From CBDAQA01 sp965198865 (GTDB lineage Bacteria > Planctomycetota > Phycisphaerae > Tepidisphaerales > Tepidisphaeraceae): DNA of 64,000 nucleotides. Position 1 is the stretch's first letter. Each line of letters starts with the position of its first letter. Under the pieces are notes generated by a model, which saw only the letters and a list, made by a program, of their open reading frames with translations, ran no database searches and was not told where the DNA came from. The translations under genes and the position numbers were made by a program. This document shows positions 41,648-48,686 of the stretch, in pieces. The stretch is taken from assembly GCA_965198865.1 (NCBI GenBank), contig CBDAQA010000002.1, positions 372,001 to 436,000 on the forward strand, written 5' to 3'.

Positions 41648-42571
41648 CTATGGAACAGCGCGCTCCGTCACTACCGGCGTCCCCGTCCACGCTGGCCGAC
41701 TACTTCGCCGCCGAGCCGCCTGCCCGGCCGGCGTGGTCGGCCACCGGCACTGCGGCGTAGTCGCCGCCCCGTGCCACGGGTACCCGATCTCCGCCACGAC
41801 CACGTCCTTCCCGCGCCGGCCCAGCTCGGCCAGGTTCTTCCGCAGCCCGTCGAGGTCGTCGTTCCACGTCGGGTAGAAACTGATGCCGATCTGGTCGTAG
41901 TCGACGTGCCGGGCATCAAGGTGACTGACGAACCACGTAAGCACGCCCGCCCGGCCGCCGCCGCTGAAGTGCATCATGACGCGGATCTTCGGGTCGACAC
42001 CCCGCACCCCGCGCACCCCGGCCGACAGCAGCTCGGCCAGCCGGTCCCACAACCCCTCGGTCTTGTCCAGCTTCCCCGCCGGCCACAGCATCCCGGCCGT
42101 GATCTCGTTGCCGACGGCCACCGTGTCTGGCGCCACCTGCCGCACGACGTCCGCCGTGTAGGACTCGACGCGCTTCGCCAGGTCGCCGGGCGACAGGTTC
42201 GCCCACGCCGCCGGCGTGACCTGGTGCTTCGGGTCGGCCCACGTATCGCTGTAGTGCAGGTCCAGCAGCACGCCCAACCCCGCACCCCGCGCCCGGTGGG
42301 CCATCGCCAACACCATCGGCAGATCCTGATCGGCCCCGCCGGCGGCGTTGAAGCCGTGAACCGGGTTCACGAACAGCCGCAGCCGAACCAGGTTCACGCC
42401 GTGGTGCTTGAGGATCGCGATGGCGTCGCCCGCCCGGCCGTCGGTGTCGTGGTACACCGCACCGGCCGACTCCAGGTCCGGCAATGCCGACAGGTCCACA
42501 CCCGCCGTCCACGCGGCGTCGGCTCGACGAACAACCGAAACCGCTAGCAGGAACACGATGCCGTACCGCAT
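41648..42571 (-). CDS. Secreted GH53 endo-beta-1,4-galactanase, C-terminus shortened
   Basis: 307 residues with signal peptide (YGIVFLLAVSVVRRADA). The TIM-barrel core follows the GH53 pattern: ILKHHGVNLVRLRLFVNP, LLDLHYSDTWADPKHQ, the acid/base Glu in VAVGNEITAGMLWPAG, and the nucleophile Glu in VVVAEIGYPWHG. The substrate would be arabinogalactan or pectic galactan. After WPTTPAGQAA the expected last strand and helix of the barrel are missing and the sequence becomes Arg-rich, so the 3' end looks truncated or frameshifted. The gene is preceded in transcription order by rpsD with its terminator. Confidence 0.8.
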   Translation of the reverse strand: MRYGIVFLLAVSVVRRADAAWTAGVDLSALPDLESAGAVYHDTDGRAGDAIAILKHHGVNLVRLRLFVNPVHGFNAAGGADQDLPMVLAMAHRARGAGLGVLLDLHYSDTWADPKHQVTPAAWANLSPGDLAKRVESYTADVVRQVAPDTVAVGNEITAGMLWPAGKLDKTEGLWDRLAELLSAGVRGVRGVDPKIRVMMHFSGGGRAGVLTWFVSHLDARHVDYDQIGISFYPTWNDDLDGLRKNLAELGRRGKDVVVAEIGYPWHGAATTPQCRWPTTPAGQAARRRSSRPAWTGTPVVTERAVP

Positions 42572-42590
42572 GACGTTTCCCGTTCCGACG

Positions 42591-42650
42591 CCAGGGTTGC
42601 TTCAGCAACCCTGAACGCACCCACGCCCTCAAGGTCGCTGAAGCGACCCC
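42591..42650. repeat. Double hairpin (GGGTTGCTTCAGCAACCC family)
   Basis: CAGGGTTGCTTCAGCAACCCTG is one hairpin less two bases, and GGTCGCTGAAGCGACC another, as at 37414. It lies between rpsD and the GH53 gene. Confidence 0.75.
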
Positions 42651-42662
42651 GCCGCCCGAACA

Positions 42663-42695
42663 AACGCCCCGCGACGGAAACCGTCGCGGGGCGTT
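42663..42695 (-). terminator. Strong intrinsic terminator of rpsD
   Basis: AACGCCCCGCGACGG-AAA-CCGTCGCGGGGCGTT is a perfect 15-base stem with a three-base loop, about 30 bases after the rpsD stop. On the minus strand it is followed by TTTGTT. Confidence 0.75.
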
Positions 42696-42724
42696 GTGAA
42701 TCGTCTCGATGTCGTCCGATTTGA

Positions 42725-43321
42725 TCAGCGGTAGAACTCGATGATCAGGTTCATGTTCACCTCGAACGGCACGTCCTCCGGCACCGGCAGGGCGTTGATT
42801 TTGGCCGTCAGCTGCGAGGGGTTGAACTCCAGCCATCCCGGCACGTTGTGCCCGGCGCCCTGCTCCATGTTGTCGCGGATCAGCTTGTGGATCCCGTCCT
42901 TGAACGTGATGACCTGCCCCGGCACGACCTTGTAGCTGGCGATGTCGGTCTTGACCCCGTCCACCTTCACGTGGCCGTGCGCCACGATCTGCCGGGCGGC
43001 CCAGATCGTCCGGGCAACGCCGAGGCGGCGCAGCACGTTGTCGAGGCGGACCTCGAGCAGCTGCATCATCGTGTTGGCGGTGTTGCCCTTGGACTTCTTG
43101 GCCATGTCCAGGAACAGGCGGAACTGCTTCTCGCCCATGGCGTAGTGGAAGCGGAGCTTCTGCTTCTCGATCAGGCGGACGCCGTACTCCGTGTTCCGCC
43201 GGCCGCGGAAGCCGTGCATGCCCGGGAGGGTCATCTCCCCCTTGGTGTGCTTGGGGTTGTCGGCGATCGGCACGCCGACGCGACGGGACAACTTCACCTT
43301 GGGTCCGAGGTAACGGCCCAT
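42725..43321 (-). CDS. rpsD: Small ribosomal subunit protein uS4
   Basis: 198 residues from ATG 43321; the N-terminus MGRYLGPKVKLSRRVG is the conserved S4 start. S4 initiates 30S assembly by binding 16S rRNA; the S4 RNA-binding domain is at about residues 90-150 (RLDNVLRRLGVARTIWAARQ, then HGHVKVDGVKTDI). It lies alone, away from other ribosomal genes, as is common in planctomycetes. It is transcribed from a 400-base upstream gap and ended by a 15-base-stem terminator. Confidence 0.97.
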   Translation of the reverse strand: MGRYLGPKVKLSRRVGVPIADNPKHTKGEMTLPGMHGFRGRRNTEYGVRLIEKQKLRFHYAMGEKQFRLFLDMAKKSKGNTANTMMQLLEVRLDNVLRRLGVARTIWAARQIVAHGHVKVDGVKTDIASYKVVPGQVITFKDGIHKLIRDNMEQGAGHNVPGWLEFNPSQLTAKINALPVPEDVPFEVNMNLIIEFYR

Positions 43322-43539
43322 GACTGCCTCTGCTTTCACGACCCCGATGGATCGTCTCAGGACTCGCACCGCGACGGCCGACCGTTCAAGGCAGGGACCG
43401 TCGACTGACGTGCCGGTTCCCGTCGTCGCGTGGTTCTGAGGCACGCGGGACGGTTTTCCCCCACGGCCGCGACGCCCGCGGCTCCATGGGGGCCGAGCAT
43501 CATACCGGAATGCAGCGGCAGGGCAAGGTCGGCGCAACG
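43322..43539. other. Leader/upstream region of rpsD
   Basis: About 220 bases without a gene ahead of rpsD. Because S4 often regulates its own translation, a leader structure could be present, but I cannot identify one. A long palindromic repeat continues from 43540. Confidence 0.4.
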
Positions 43540-43675
43540 ACGGAGCCGGGCCGCCGGGCCGTGTCGGCCCGAACGAGCGCAGCTCGTGTCTCGCGCGTGC
43601 AACATGGTCTTGAAGGCCATGCGCTTCGCGCGCGACGCGACCTCCGGTCGCACGGGCCGGCACGGCCCGCCTCTG
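43540..43675. repeat. Long palindromic element upstream of rpsD
   Basis: The left side (GCCGGGCCGCCGGGCCGTGT... GAGCGCAGCTCG ... CTCGCGCGTG) is partly complementary to the right side (CGCTTCGCGCGCGACGCGAC ... CGGGCCGGCACGGCCCG). Several small hairpins are nested inside. Confidence 0.6.
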
Positions 43676-43730
43676 TCAAGTCAGATAGGCACGATGAGGT
43701 CCGTTCGTCGGCTCCTCTGCACCTCTGCTC

Positions 43731-44528
43731 TCATTCATGCTGCGTCGCCTTCACCACCGGATAGAACTCCCCGCCATACTCCTTGTCGTCCGGATCGCGG
43801 GTCGGCTTCGGCGCCGGGGGCGGCGGCGGCGGGGGGGCCAGCCGGACGCCGGTTACGGGCTTGACGACCGGTGCCGGCTCGGGAACGGGCGCGGGCTTCT
43901 TCACGACCTTGGGCGCCCGGGCCATCCCGAACGACTGCATCGCCCGCAGCGACAGCGGCCAGGCGATCCCCACCATCAGCAGCCCCGCCAGCGGCGGCAG
44001 CGTCCACAGCCCGGCCGCCGTCTCCTGCCAGGCGTACCGGTAGTCGAACACCGCCGACTTGTCCTTCGCCTTCAGCGCCGCCAGATAGCCGACGACCGTC
44101 GGGTAGTTCCCCGGCACGCCCGCGACGCCGTTCTGCCCCTTGTACGGGGCCTTGGTCAGGTACTTGAACGGCTTCCACTGATCGAACAGCTGCGTCCCGC
44201 CCTTGGCGTTCGACGGGTCCTTCAGCACCGGCCGGACCGAGTAGAGCATCCCGGTCACCCAGTACTGCCCCTCGCCGCCGTGGAACGGCGGGTGGACGAT
44301 CACGTCCTTCACCAGCGGCTTGCCCTTCTGCGACTCGGGCAGGAACCGCTGCTCGCCGCCGGCGACCAGCCGGCCGAGCAGGGCGTGCTCGAAGGTCGAC
44401 GCGTCGACCGTGTCCAGCTCGGCCGTCGCGAACGACGGCCCCGCCACCAGCAGCACCAGGCTGAACGCCAGGCCCGCCAGCAGGCCCAGCACCACCCACT
44501 GCCACGGTTTGAAGTCTTCGATCTGCAT
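43731..44528 (-). CDS. Hypothetical protein with two membrane segments and Pro-rich tail
   Basis: 265 residues from ATG 44528. One hydrophobic segment near 12-33 (VVLGLLAGLAFSLVLLVAG), a soluble region of about 140 residues (PESQKGKPLVKDVIVHPPFH...), a second segment near 176-195, then a cytoplasmic tail with VKKPAPVPEPAPVVKPV and a run of prolines. I recognise no family. The tail layout suggests a scaffold that binds other proteins. It is separated from rpsD by about 400 bases. Confidence 0.55.
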   Translation of the reverse strand: MQIEDFKPWQWVVLGLLAGLAFSLVLLVAGPSFATAELDTVDASTFEHALLGRLVAGGEQRFLPESQKGKPLVKDVIVHPPFHGGEGQYWVTGMLYSVRPVLKDPSNAKGGTQLFDQWKPFKYLTKAPYKGQNGVAGVPGNYPTVVGYLAALKAKDKSAVFDYRYAWQETAAGLWTLPPLAGLLMVGIAWPLSLRAMQSFGMARAPKVVKKPAPVPEPAPVVKPVTGVRLAPPPPPPPAPKPTRDPDDKEYGGEFYPVVKATQHE

Positions 44529-44584
44529 GGTGTCGTACCCCACCCGCTAATACGCGCCACACCGACCGGGGTTGAAACCAACAA

Positions 44585-44690
44585 CGGAGCCCGGCGGCTC
44601 CGCCGCGGGACCTGCCCTCTGAACGGTGGCGACTGCCGAAGATTGTTGTCACATACACGGGGAACCCTCGGCGGAGCCGCTGGGCTCTGT
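44585..44690. repeat. Palindromic element (GGAGCCCGGCGGCTCCGCCG family)
   Basis: CGGAGCCCGGCGGCTCCGCC on the left pairs with GGCGGAGCCGCTGGGCTCTG on the right across a 60-base loop. Same family as at 7211 and 11479. It lies 26 bases after the RidA stop in transcription order. Confidence 0.8.
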
Positions 44691-44716
44691 CTCCCGTGCG
44701 GGCGTAGGGCCCGGGC

Positions 44717-45133
44717 TTACGGCACGACCGCGTCGGCCTCGATCTCGATCTGGGCCTCCTTGTCGATCATGGCCGCCACCTGCACGATCGTCGTGGCCGG
44801 GCGGATCTGGGCGAACACCTCGCCGTGGACCTGAGCGACCTCCTCCCACTTGCTGACGTCGGTCACGTACATGCGGGTGCGAATGACGTCCTCCATCCGC
44901 CCGCCCAGCGACTCGATCGCCGCCCGGATGATGTTCAGCGACCGCCGGGCCTGGTCGCCCACGGCCGGGGCGTAGCTGCCGTCGGGGTTCACGCCGACCG
45001 TGCCGGTGACGGCGATCTGGTTGCCGGCGCGCACGGCCCGGCTGTAACCCATCAGCGGCTCCCACCTGCTCCCGCTGCTGGCCGTCTGTCGCCCAGCCCG
45101 GTTCTCGGTCGTGATGCGGATCTCGTCGGACAT
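44717..45133 (-). CDS. RidA/YjgF-family protein
   Basis: 138 residues from ATG 45133, preceded by AGGAG. Typical features are YSRAVRAGNQIAVTGTVGVN, DQARRSLNIIRAAIESLGGR and VIRTRMYVTDVSKWEEV. The Arg of VIRTRMYV corresponds to the catalytic Arg105 of RidA. This subgroup may deaminate enamine/imine intermediates from PLP enzymes or have another trimeric hydrolase role. The gene is divergent from the HTH-membrane gene. Confidence 0.85.
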   Translation of the reverse strand: MSDEIRITTENRAGRQTASSGSRWEPLMGYSRAVRAGNQIAVTGTVGVNPDGSYAPAVGDQARRSLNIIRAAIESLGGRMEDVIRTRMYVTDVSKWEEVAQVHGEVFAQIRPATTIVQVAAMIDKEAQIEIEADAVVP

Positions 45134-45267
45134 GATGCTCGCTCCTGGAAAATGGGAAGGCGACGACTGTAGCAGAGCCGGCCGGTTACACGCGCGGGTC
45201 AGTATTCCCATTGCCCGCAGTTCTGCGCCGTTTACAGTCGTGCCCTAACCAAGGGAGAACCCCACTG

Positions 45268-46005
45268 ATGGAGAAAATCCCCGCTCTTCGCCACGCTCCG
45301 CACCTGCGGCGGCGGGTCCACGCCGTCACCCGGGTCCTGTCCGGCGAGCCGGTGGAGACGGTCGCCGAGGAGCTGGGCGTCACGCCGCGCGAGGTCGATG
45401 CTTGGGCCAAGGAGTTCTGCCGGGCCGGCGAGATCCGCCTGCGGCAGCTGCCGGACAACTGGTTCGAGCGGCTCGTCACCGGCGCCGAGAAGCTGGTCCC
45501 GCTGGCGACGTTGCTCAGCGTGCTGATCGCGGCCGTCCTGTTCGTGCAGGGGCAGCGCAAGGCCACCGCCGAGACCGCGCGGGCCAACGCCCTGGCCCGC
45601 GAGAGCCGGGTGCGCGACGCCTACGCGGCCCTGGACGACAAGTACATCCAGTACGTGGAGCTGTGCCTGCAGAACAAGGACCTGGACGTGTTCGACACGC
45701 CGCTGGCCCGGTCCGCCCCCGCCACGGCCGACCAGCGCCGGCGGGAGGCGATGCTCTTCGCCATCCTCCAGTCGATCCTGGAGCGGGCCTACCTGATGTT
45801 CGGCGACCCCGACGACGGCTTCGAGCGCGGCCAGTGGTCCGGCTGGCAGACCTACATGAAGGCGTGGTCGGCCCGCGAGAACTTCCGCAGCGAGTGGGCC
45901 GTCGGCCGCGACGAGTTCGACCCCGGGTTCACCAAGTACATGGACGACCTGATCGCCGCGACGCCGGCGGCGACGCGGCCGACCACCCGGCCGGCGACGC
46001 CATGA
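45268..46005 (+). CDS. HTH-domain protein with membrane anchor
   Basis: 245 residues. Residues 10-55 form a helix-turn-helix (HLRRRVHAVTRVLSGEPVET, then VAEELGVTPREVDAWAKEF), similar to transposase/Hin-type HTHs. One hydrophobic segment follows near residues 77-93 (LVPLATLLSVLIAAVLFVQG). The rest is helical (YAALDDKYIQYVELCLQNKD) with a Thr-Arg-Pro tail. The ribosome binding site is AAGGGAG. A DNA-binding domain joined to a membrane anchor and a presumably extracytoplasmic or cytoplasmic sensor region would be a one-component regulator; topology is not certain. It might alternatively be a protein-binding helix bundle. Confidence 0.55.
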   Translation: MEKIPALRHAPHLRRRVHAVTRVLSGEPVETVAEELGVTPREVDAWAKEFCRAGEIRLRQLPDNWFERLVTGAEKLVPLATLLSVLIAAVLFVQGQRKATAETARANALARESRVRDAYAALDDKYIQYVELCLQNKDLDVFDTPLARSAPATADQRRREAMLFAILQSILERAYLMFGDPDDGFERGQWSGWQTYMKAWSARENFRSEWAVGRDEFDPGFTKYMDDLIAATPAATRPTTRPATP

Positions 46006-46088
46006 CCCCACTCGGCCCCACCGGGAAACGGGCCTCAACAACGCTGCGCCGGTTGGTGACTCGATCCGCCATTCCGCGGTCCGCATCC

Positions 46089-46115
46089 AAAAAAGGCCGC
46101 CGATGTCATCGGCGG
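46089..46115 (-). terminator. Intrinsic terminator containing the stop codon of the zinc-ribbon gene
   Basis: On the minus strand CCGCCGATG-A-CATCGGCGG is followed by CC and six T residues. The TGA stop (46106-46108) lies in the loop, exactly as in the hairpin at 1201-1219. Confidence 0.7.
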
Positions 46116-46771
46116 TCGGCCGCGGCGCGCCACCCGGCGATCCGGTCGCGCAGGGGCGGCAGCGCGTCTCGCGAACAGCGCACCGTGGCGTTGACGGGTT
46201 GCTGCGTGATCCGAACGCCTGGCTCGGCGGCGGTGGCGGTGATCTTTAACCAACCGTCCGGCAGCACGTCGGTCGTCACCCGCCGCACGTCGGACCAGGG
46301 CGTGGGGGGGACCGCGTCGGCCTTCTCGTACGGGATGACGCCCAGGCCGCGCGTGCCCTGCCGGACGCCGTCCGGCCCGAGCCGGACCTGCAACAGGCCT
46401 GACCCGCGGTTGGCCACGGCCTGCCGGGTGAAGATCACGAGGCACATGGCGGGGCCCAGCATGTGCCAGGGGATGAACCGAATCCCGAAGGGTGCCCGTC
46501 GAAAGTTCGATGCCAAGTCGATTCCGACCCCAATGGCCCCGACGGCCCATGCCCACACGAGGCCCTGCCGACTCAGCTCCTTCCGTTGCCTGAACTGTCG
46601 ACCGGCCATATAGCCGTACAGCACGACCTCCGTCGCCCCGTACGCCCGCCCGCACTCCGGGCAGACGCCCGTTGCGGGCAGCCCGGCCAGCGCATACTCG
46701 CACCGCGGGCAGACGACCGGTCGCAGCGGGTCACCTGTTGATTCGGCTGTCGTCTGAGCCTCGCCCTCCAT
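46106..46771 (-). CDS. Zinc-ribbon membrane protein
   Basis: 221 residues from ATG 46771. The N-terminus has a zinc ribbon, VCPRCEYALAGLPATGVCPE followed by CGRAYG, i.e. CxxC-16-CxxC, common in uncharacterised planctomycete membrane proteins. One or two hydrophobic segments follow (LVWAWAVGAIGVGIDLA and PWHMLGPAMCLVIF). The C-terminal part is a soluble beta-rich domain (DGWLKITATAAEPGVRITQQ). The function is unknown. The gene is divergent from pgm, with paired AT-rich palindromes in the 73-base gap. Confidence 0.65.
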   Translation of the reverse strand: MEGEAQTTAESTGDPLRPVVCPRCEYALAGLPATGVCPECGRAYGATEVVLYGYMAGRQFRQRKELSRQGLVWAWAVGAIGVGIDLASNFRRAPFGIRFIPWHMLGPAMCLVIFTRQAVANRGSGLLQVRLGPDGVRQGTRGLGVIPYEKADAVPPTPWSDVRRVTTDVLPDGWLKITATAAEPGVRITQQPVNATVRCSRDALPPLRDRIAGWRAAADRR

Positions 46772-46773
46772 GC

Positions 46774-46813
46774 TTGACAATTTGCAATTGCAAATCGGCA
46801 ATTGTCAATTGCC
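46774..46813. promoter_or_regulatory. Two adjacent perfect palindromes in a divergent promoter
   Basis: ATTTGCAATTGCAAAT (46780-46795) is a perfect 16-base palindrome, and GGCAATTGTCAATTGCC (46797-46813) is palindromic around its central T. TTGACA occurs on the plus strand at 46774-46779 and on the minus strand at 46809-46804, pointing inward. The AT-rich composition stands out. It may be an operator shared by the zinc-ribbon gene and pgm. Confidence 0.5.
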
Positions 46814-46844
46814 ACCCCGGCCGCGTCCCGCTAACACCGTTCCC

Positions 46845-48485
46845 ATGGCCACCAGTCCCCTCGCCGGCAAGCCCGCCCCGGCCTCGCTGCTGATCGACGT
46901 CGACGCGCTGATCCGCGCGTACTACGACCAGAAGCCGGATCCCGGCGACGTTCGGCAGAAGGTCAGCTTCGGCACCAGCGGCCACCGCGGGACCAGCACC
47001 GACGGCACGTTCACCGAGACGCACATCGCGGCCATCACGCAGGCGATCGCCGAGCACCGCAAGTCGAAGGGGATCGATGGCCCGCTGTACATGGGGCGCG
47101 ACACCCACGCGCTGTCGACGCCGGCGCAGCAGACGGCGCTCGAAGTGCTCGCGGCGAACGGCGTCGAAACCGTCATCGCCGCCCGCGACGGCGCCACGCC
47201 GACGCCGGTCGTCAGCTGGTCGATCCTGACGCACAACCGGGGGCGGACGACGGGGCTGGCCGACGGCATCGTGATCACGCCGAGCCACAACCCGCCGAGC
47301 GATGGCGGGTTCAAATACAACCCGACCAACGGCGGGCCGGCCGACACCGACATCACCAACCGGGTGCAGGACCGGGCCAACGCCCTCATGGCCGACGGCA
47401 ACCGTGGCGTGAAGCGGATGCCGTTCGCGCCGGCCCTGCGGGCGTCCACCACCCACGCTCACGATTGCGTGTCACCGTACGTGAACGACCTGTCCAGCGT
47501 GGTCGACCTGGCCGCCATCGCGGCGGCGAAGGTGCGGATCGGCGTCGACCCGCTGGGCGGCGCGAGCCTGGGCTACTGGGGGCCGATCGGCGAGCGGTAC
47601 GAGCTGGACCTGACCATCGTGAACAACCGGCTCGACCCGCAGTTCGGGTTCATGACGGTGGACCACGACGGCAAGATCCGCATGGACTGCTCCAGCCCCT
47701 ACGCGATGGCCGGGCTGGTGAAGCTGAAGGACGACTATCGCGTGGCGTTCGGCAACGACCCCGACAGCGACCGCCACGGCATCGTCACGCCGACGGCGGG
47801 GCTGATGAACCCCAACCACTACCTGGCCGTCGCGATCGGTTACCTGCTGACGAATCGCCCCGGCTGGCCGACCGCAGCAGCCGTTGGCAAGACCGTCGTC
47901 AGCAGCGGCATGATCGACCGCGTGGTGGCCGGGCTGGGTCGCAAGCTGATGGAGGTGCCCGTCGGCTTCAAGTGGTTCGCGCCGGGCCTGTTCGACGGTT
48001 CTGTGTGCTTCGGCGGCGAGGAGAGCGCGGGGGCTAGCTTCCTGCGGACCGACGGTTCGGTCTGGTCCACCGACAAGGACGGCATCATCCTGAACCTGCT
48101 GGCGGCCGAGATCACGGCACGCACGGGGAAGGACCCCGGTCAGCACTACGCCGAGCTGACCGCAACGTACGGCTCGCCCGCCTACACCCGCATCGACGCC
48201 CCGGCCACGCCGGCCCAGAAGGCCGCGTTCAAGAAGCTGACGCCCGCCGCCGTGACCGCCACGGAGCTGGCCGGCGACCCGATCACGGCGAAGCTGACGA
48301 ACGCCCCCGGCAACGGCGCGAGCATCGGCGGGCTGAAGGTCCAGACCAGGACCGGCTGGTTCGCCGCCCGGCCGAGCGGGACGGAGAACATCTACAAGGT
48401 CTACGCCGAGAGCTTCCGCGACGAACAGCACCTGGCGCAGATCGTGGAGCAGGCGCAGGCGATCGTCACCGCATCACTCGGCTGA
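46845..48485 (+). CDS. pgm: Phosphoglucomutase, alpha-D-glucose phosphate-specific
   Basis: 546 residues, the same length as E. coli Pgm. It interconverts glucose 1- and 6-phosphate. The phospho-serine loop is GIVITPSHNPPSDGG, the metal-binding loop GNDPDSDRHG, the sugar-binding loop CFGGEESAGASFLR and the phosphate-binding loop RPSGTENIYKVY. The ATG at 46845 matches the family start (AGKPAPASLLIDVDALIRAYY). pgi follows on the same strand after a 164-base palindrome, so the two may be a metabolic unit for glycogen and cell-wall sugar nucleotide supply. Confidence 0.96.
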   Translation: MATSPLAGKPAPASLLIDVDALIRAYYDQKPDPGDVRQKVSFGTSGHRGTSTDGTFTETHIAAITQAIAEHRKSKGIDGPLYMGRDTHALSTPAQQTALEVLAANGVETVIAARDGATPTPVVSWSILTHNRGRTTGLADGIVITPSHNPPSDGGFKYNPTNGGPADTDITNRVQDRANALMADGNRGVKRMPFAPALRASTTHAHDCVSPYVNDLSSVVDLAAIAAAKVRIGVDPLGGASLGYWGPIGERYELDLTIVNNRLDPQFGFMTVDHDGKIRMDCSSPYAMAGLVKLKDDYRVAFGNDPDSDRHGIVTPTAGLMNPNHYLAVAIGYLLTNRPGWPTAAAVGKTVVSSGMIDRVVAGLGRKLMEVPVGFKWFAPGLFDGSVCFGGEESAGASFLRTDGSVWSTDKDGIILNLLAAEITARTGKDPGQHYAELTATYGSPAYTRIDAPATPAQKAAFKKLTPAAVTATELAGDPITAKLTNAPGNGASIGGLKVQTRTGWFAARPSGTENIYKVYAESFRDEQHLAQIVEQAQAIVTASLG

Positions 48486-48493
48486 TCGACATA

Positions 48494-48657
48494 CACCACG
48501 GAGACACGGAGACACGGAGAAGATAAAAGCTGAGAAGAGCGACTTGGAACCACAAATGCACACCGCCTTCCACCGACCAGAATTTTCTCTGTGTGAATCC
48601 GTGTGCGTGTGTGGTCGCAACCGCTGCTCTTCTCCGTCCCCCTGTGTCTCCGTGGTG
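48494..48657 (+). repeat. 164-base nested palindrome between pgm and pgi
   Basis: CACCACGGAGACACGGAGAC (left) pairs with CCTGTGTCTCCGTGGTG (right). An inner pair, GAAGAGC...CCACAAATGCACAC with GTGTGCGTGTGTGG...GCTCTTC, extends the stem. Related arms occur at 57314. Confidence 0.8.
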
Positions 48658-48686
48658 AAAATCTTCTGTTCGAACTGGAAACAACG

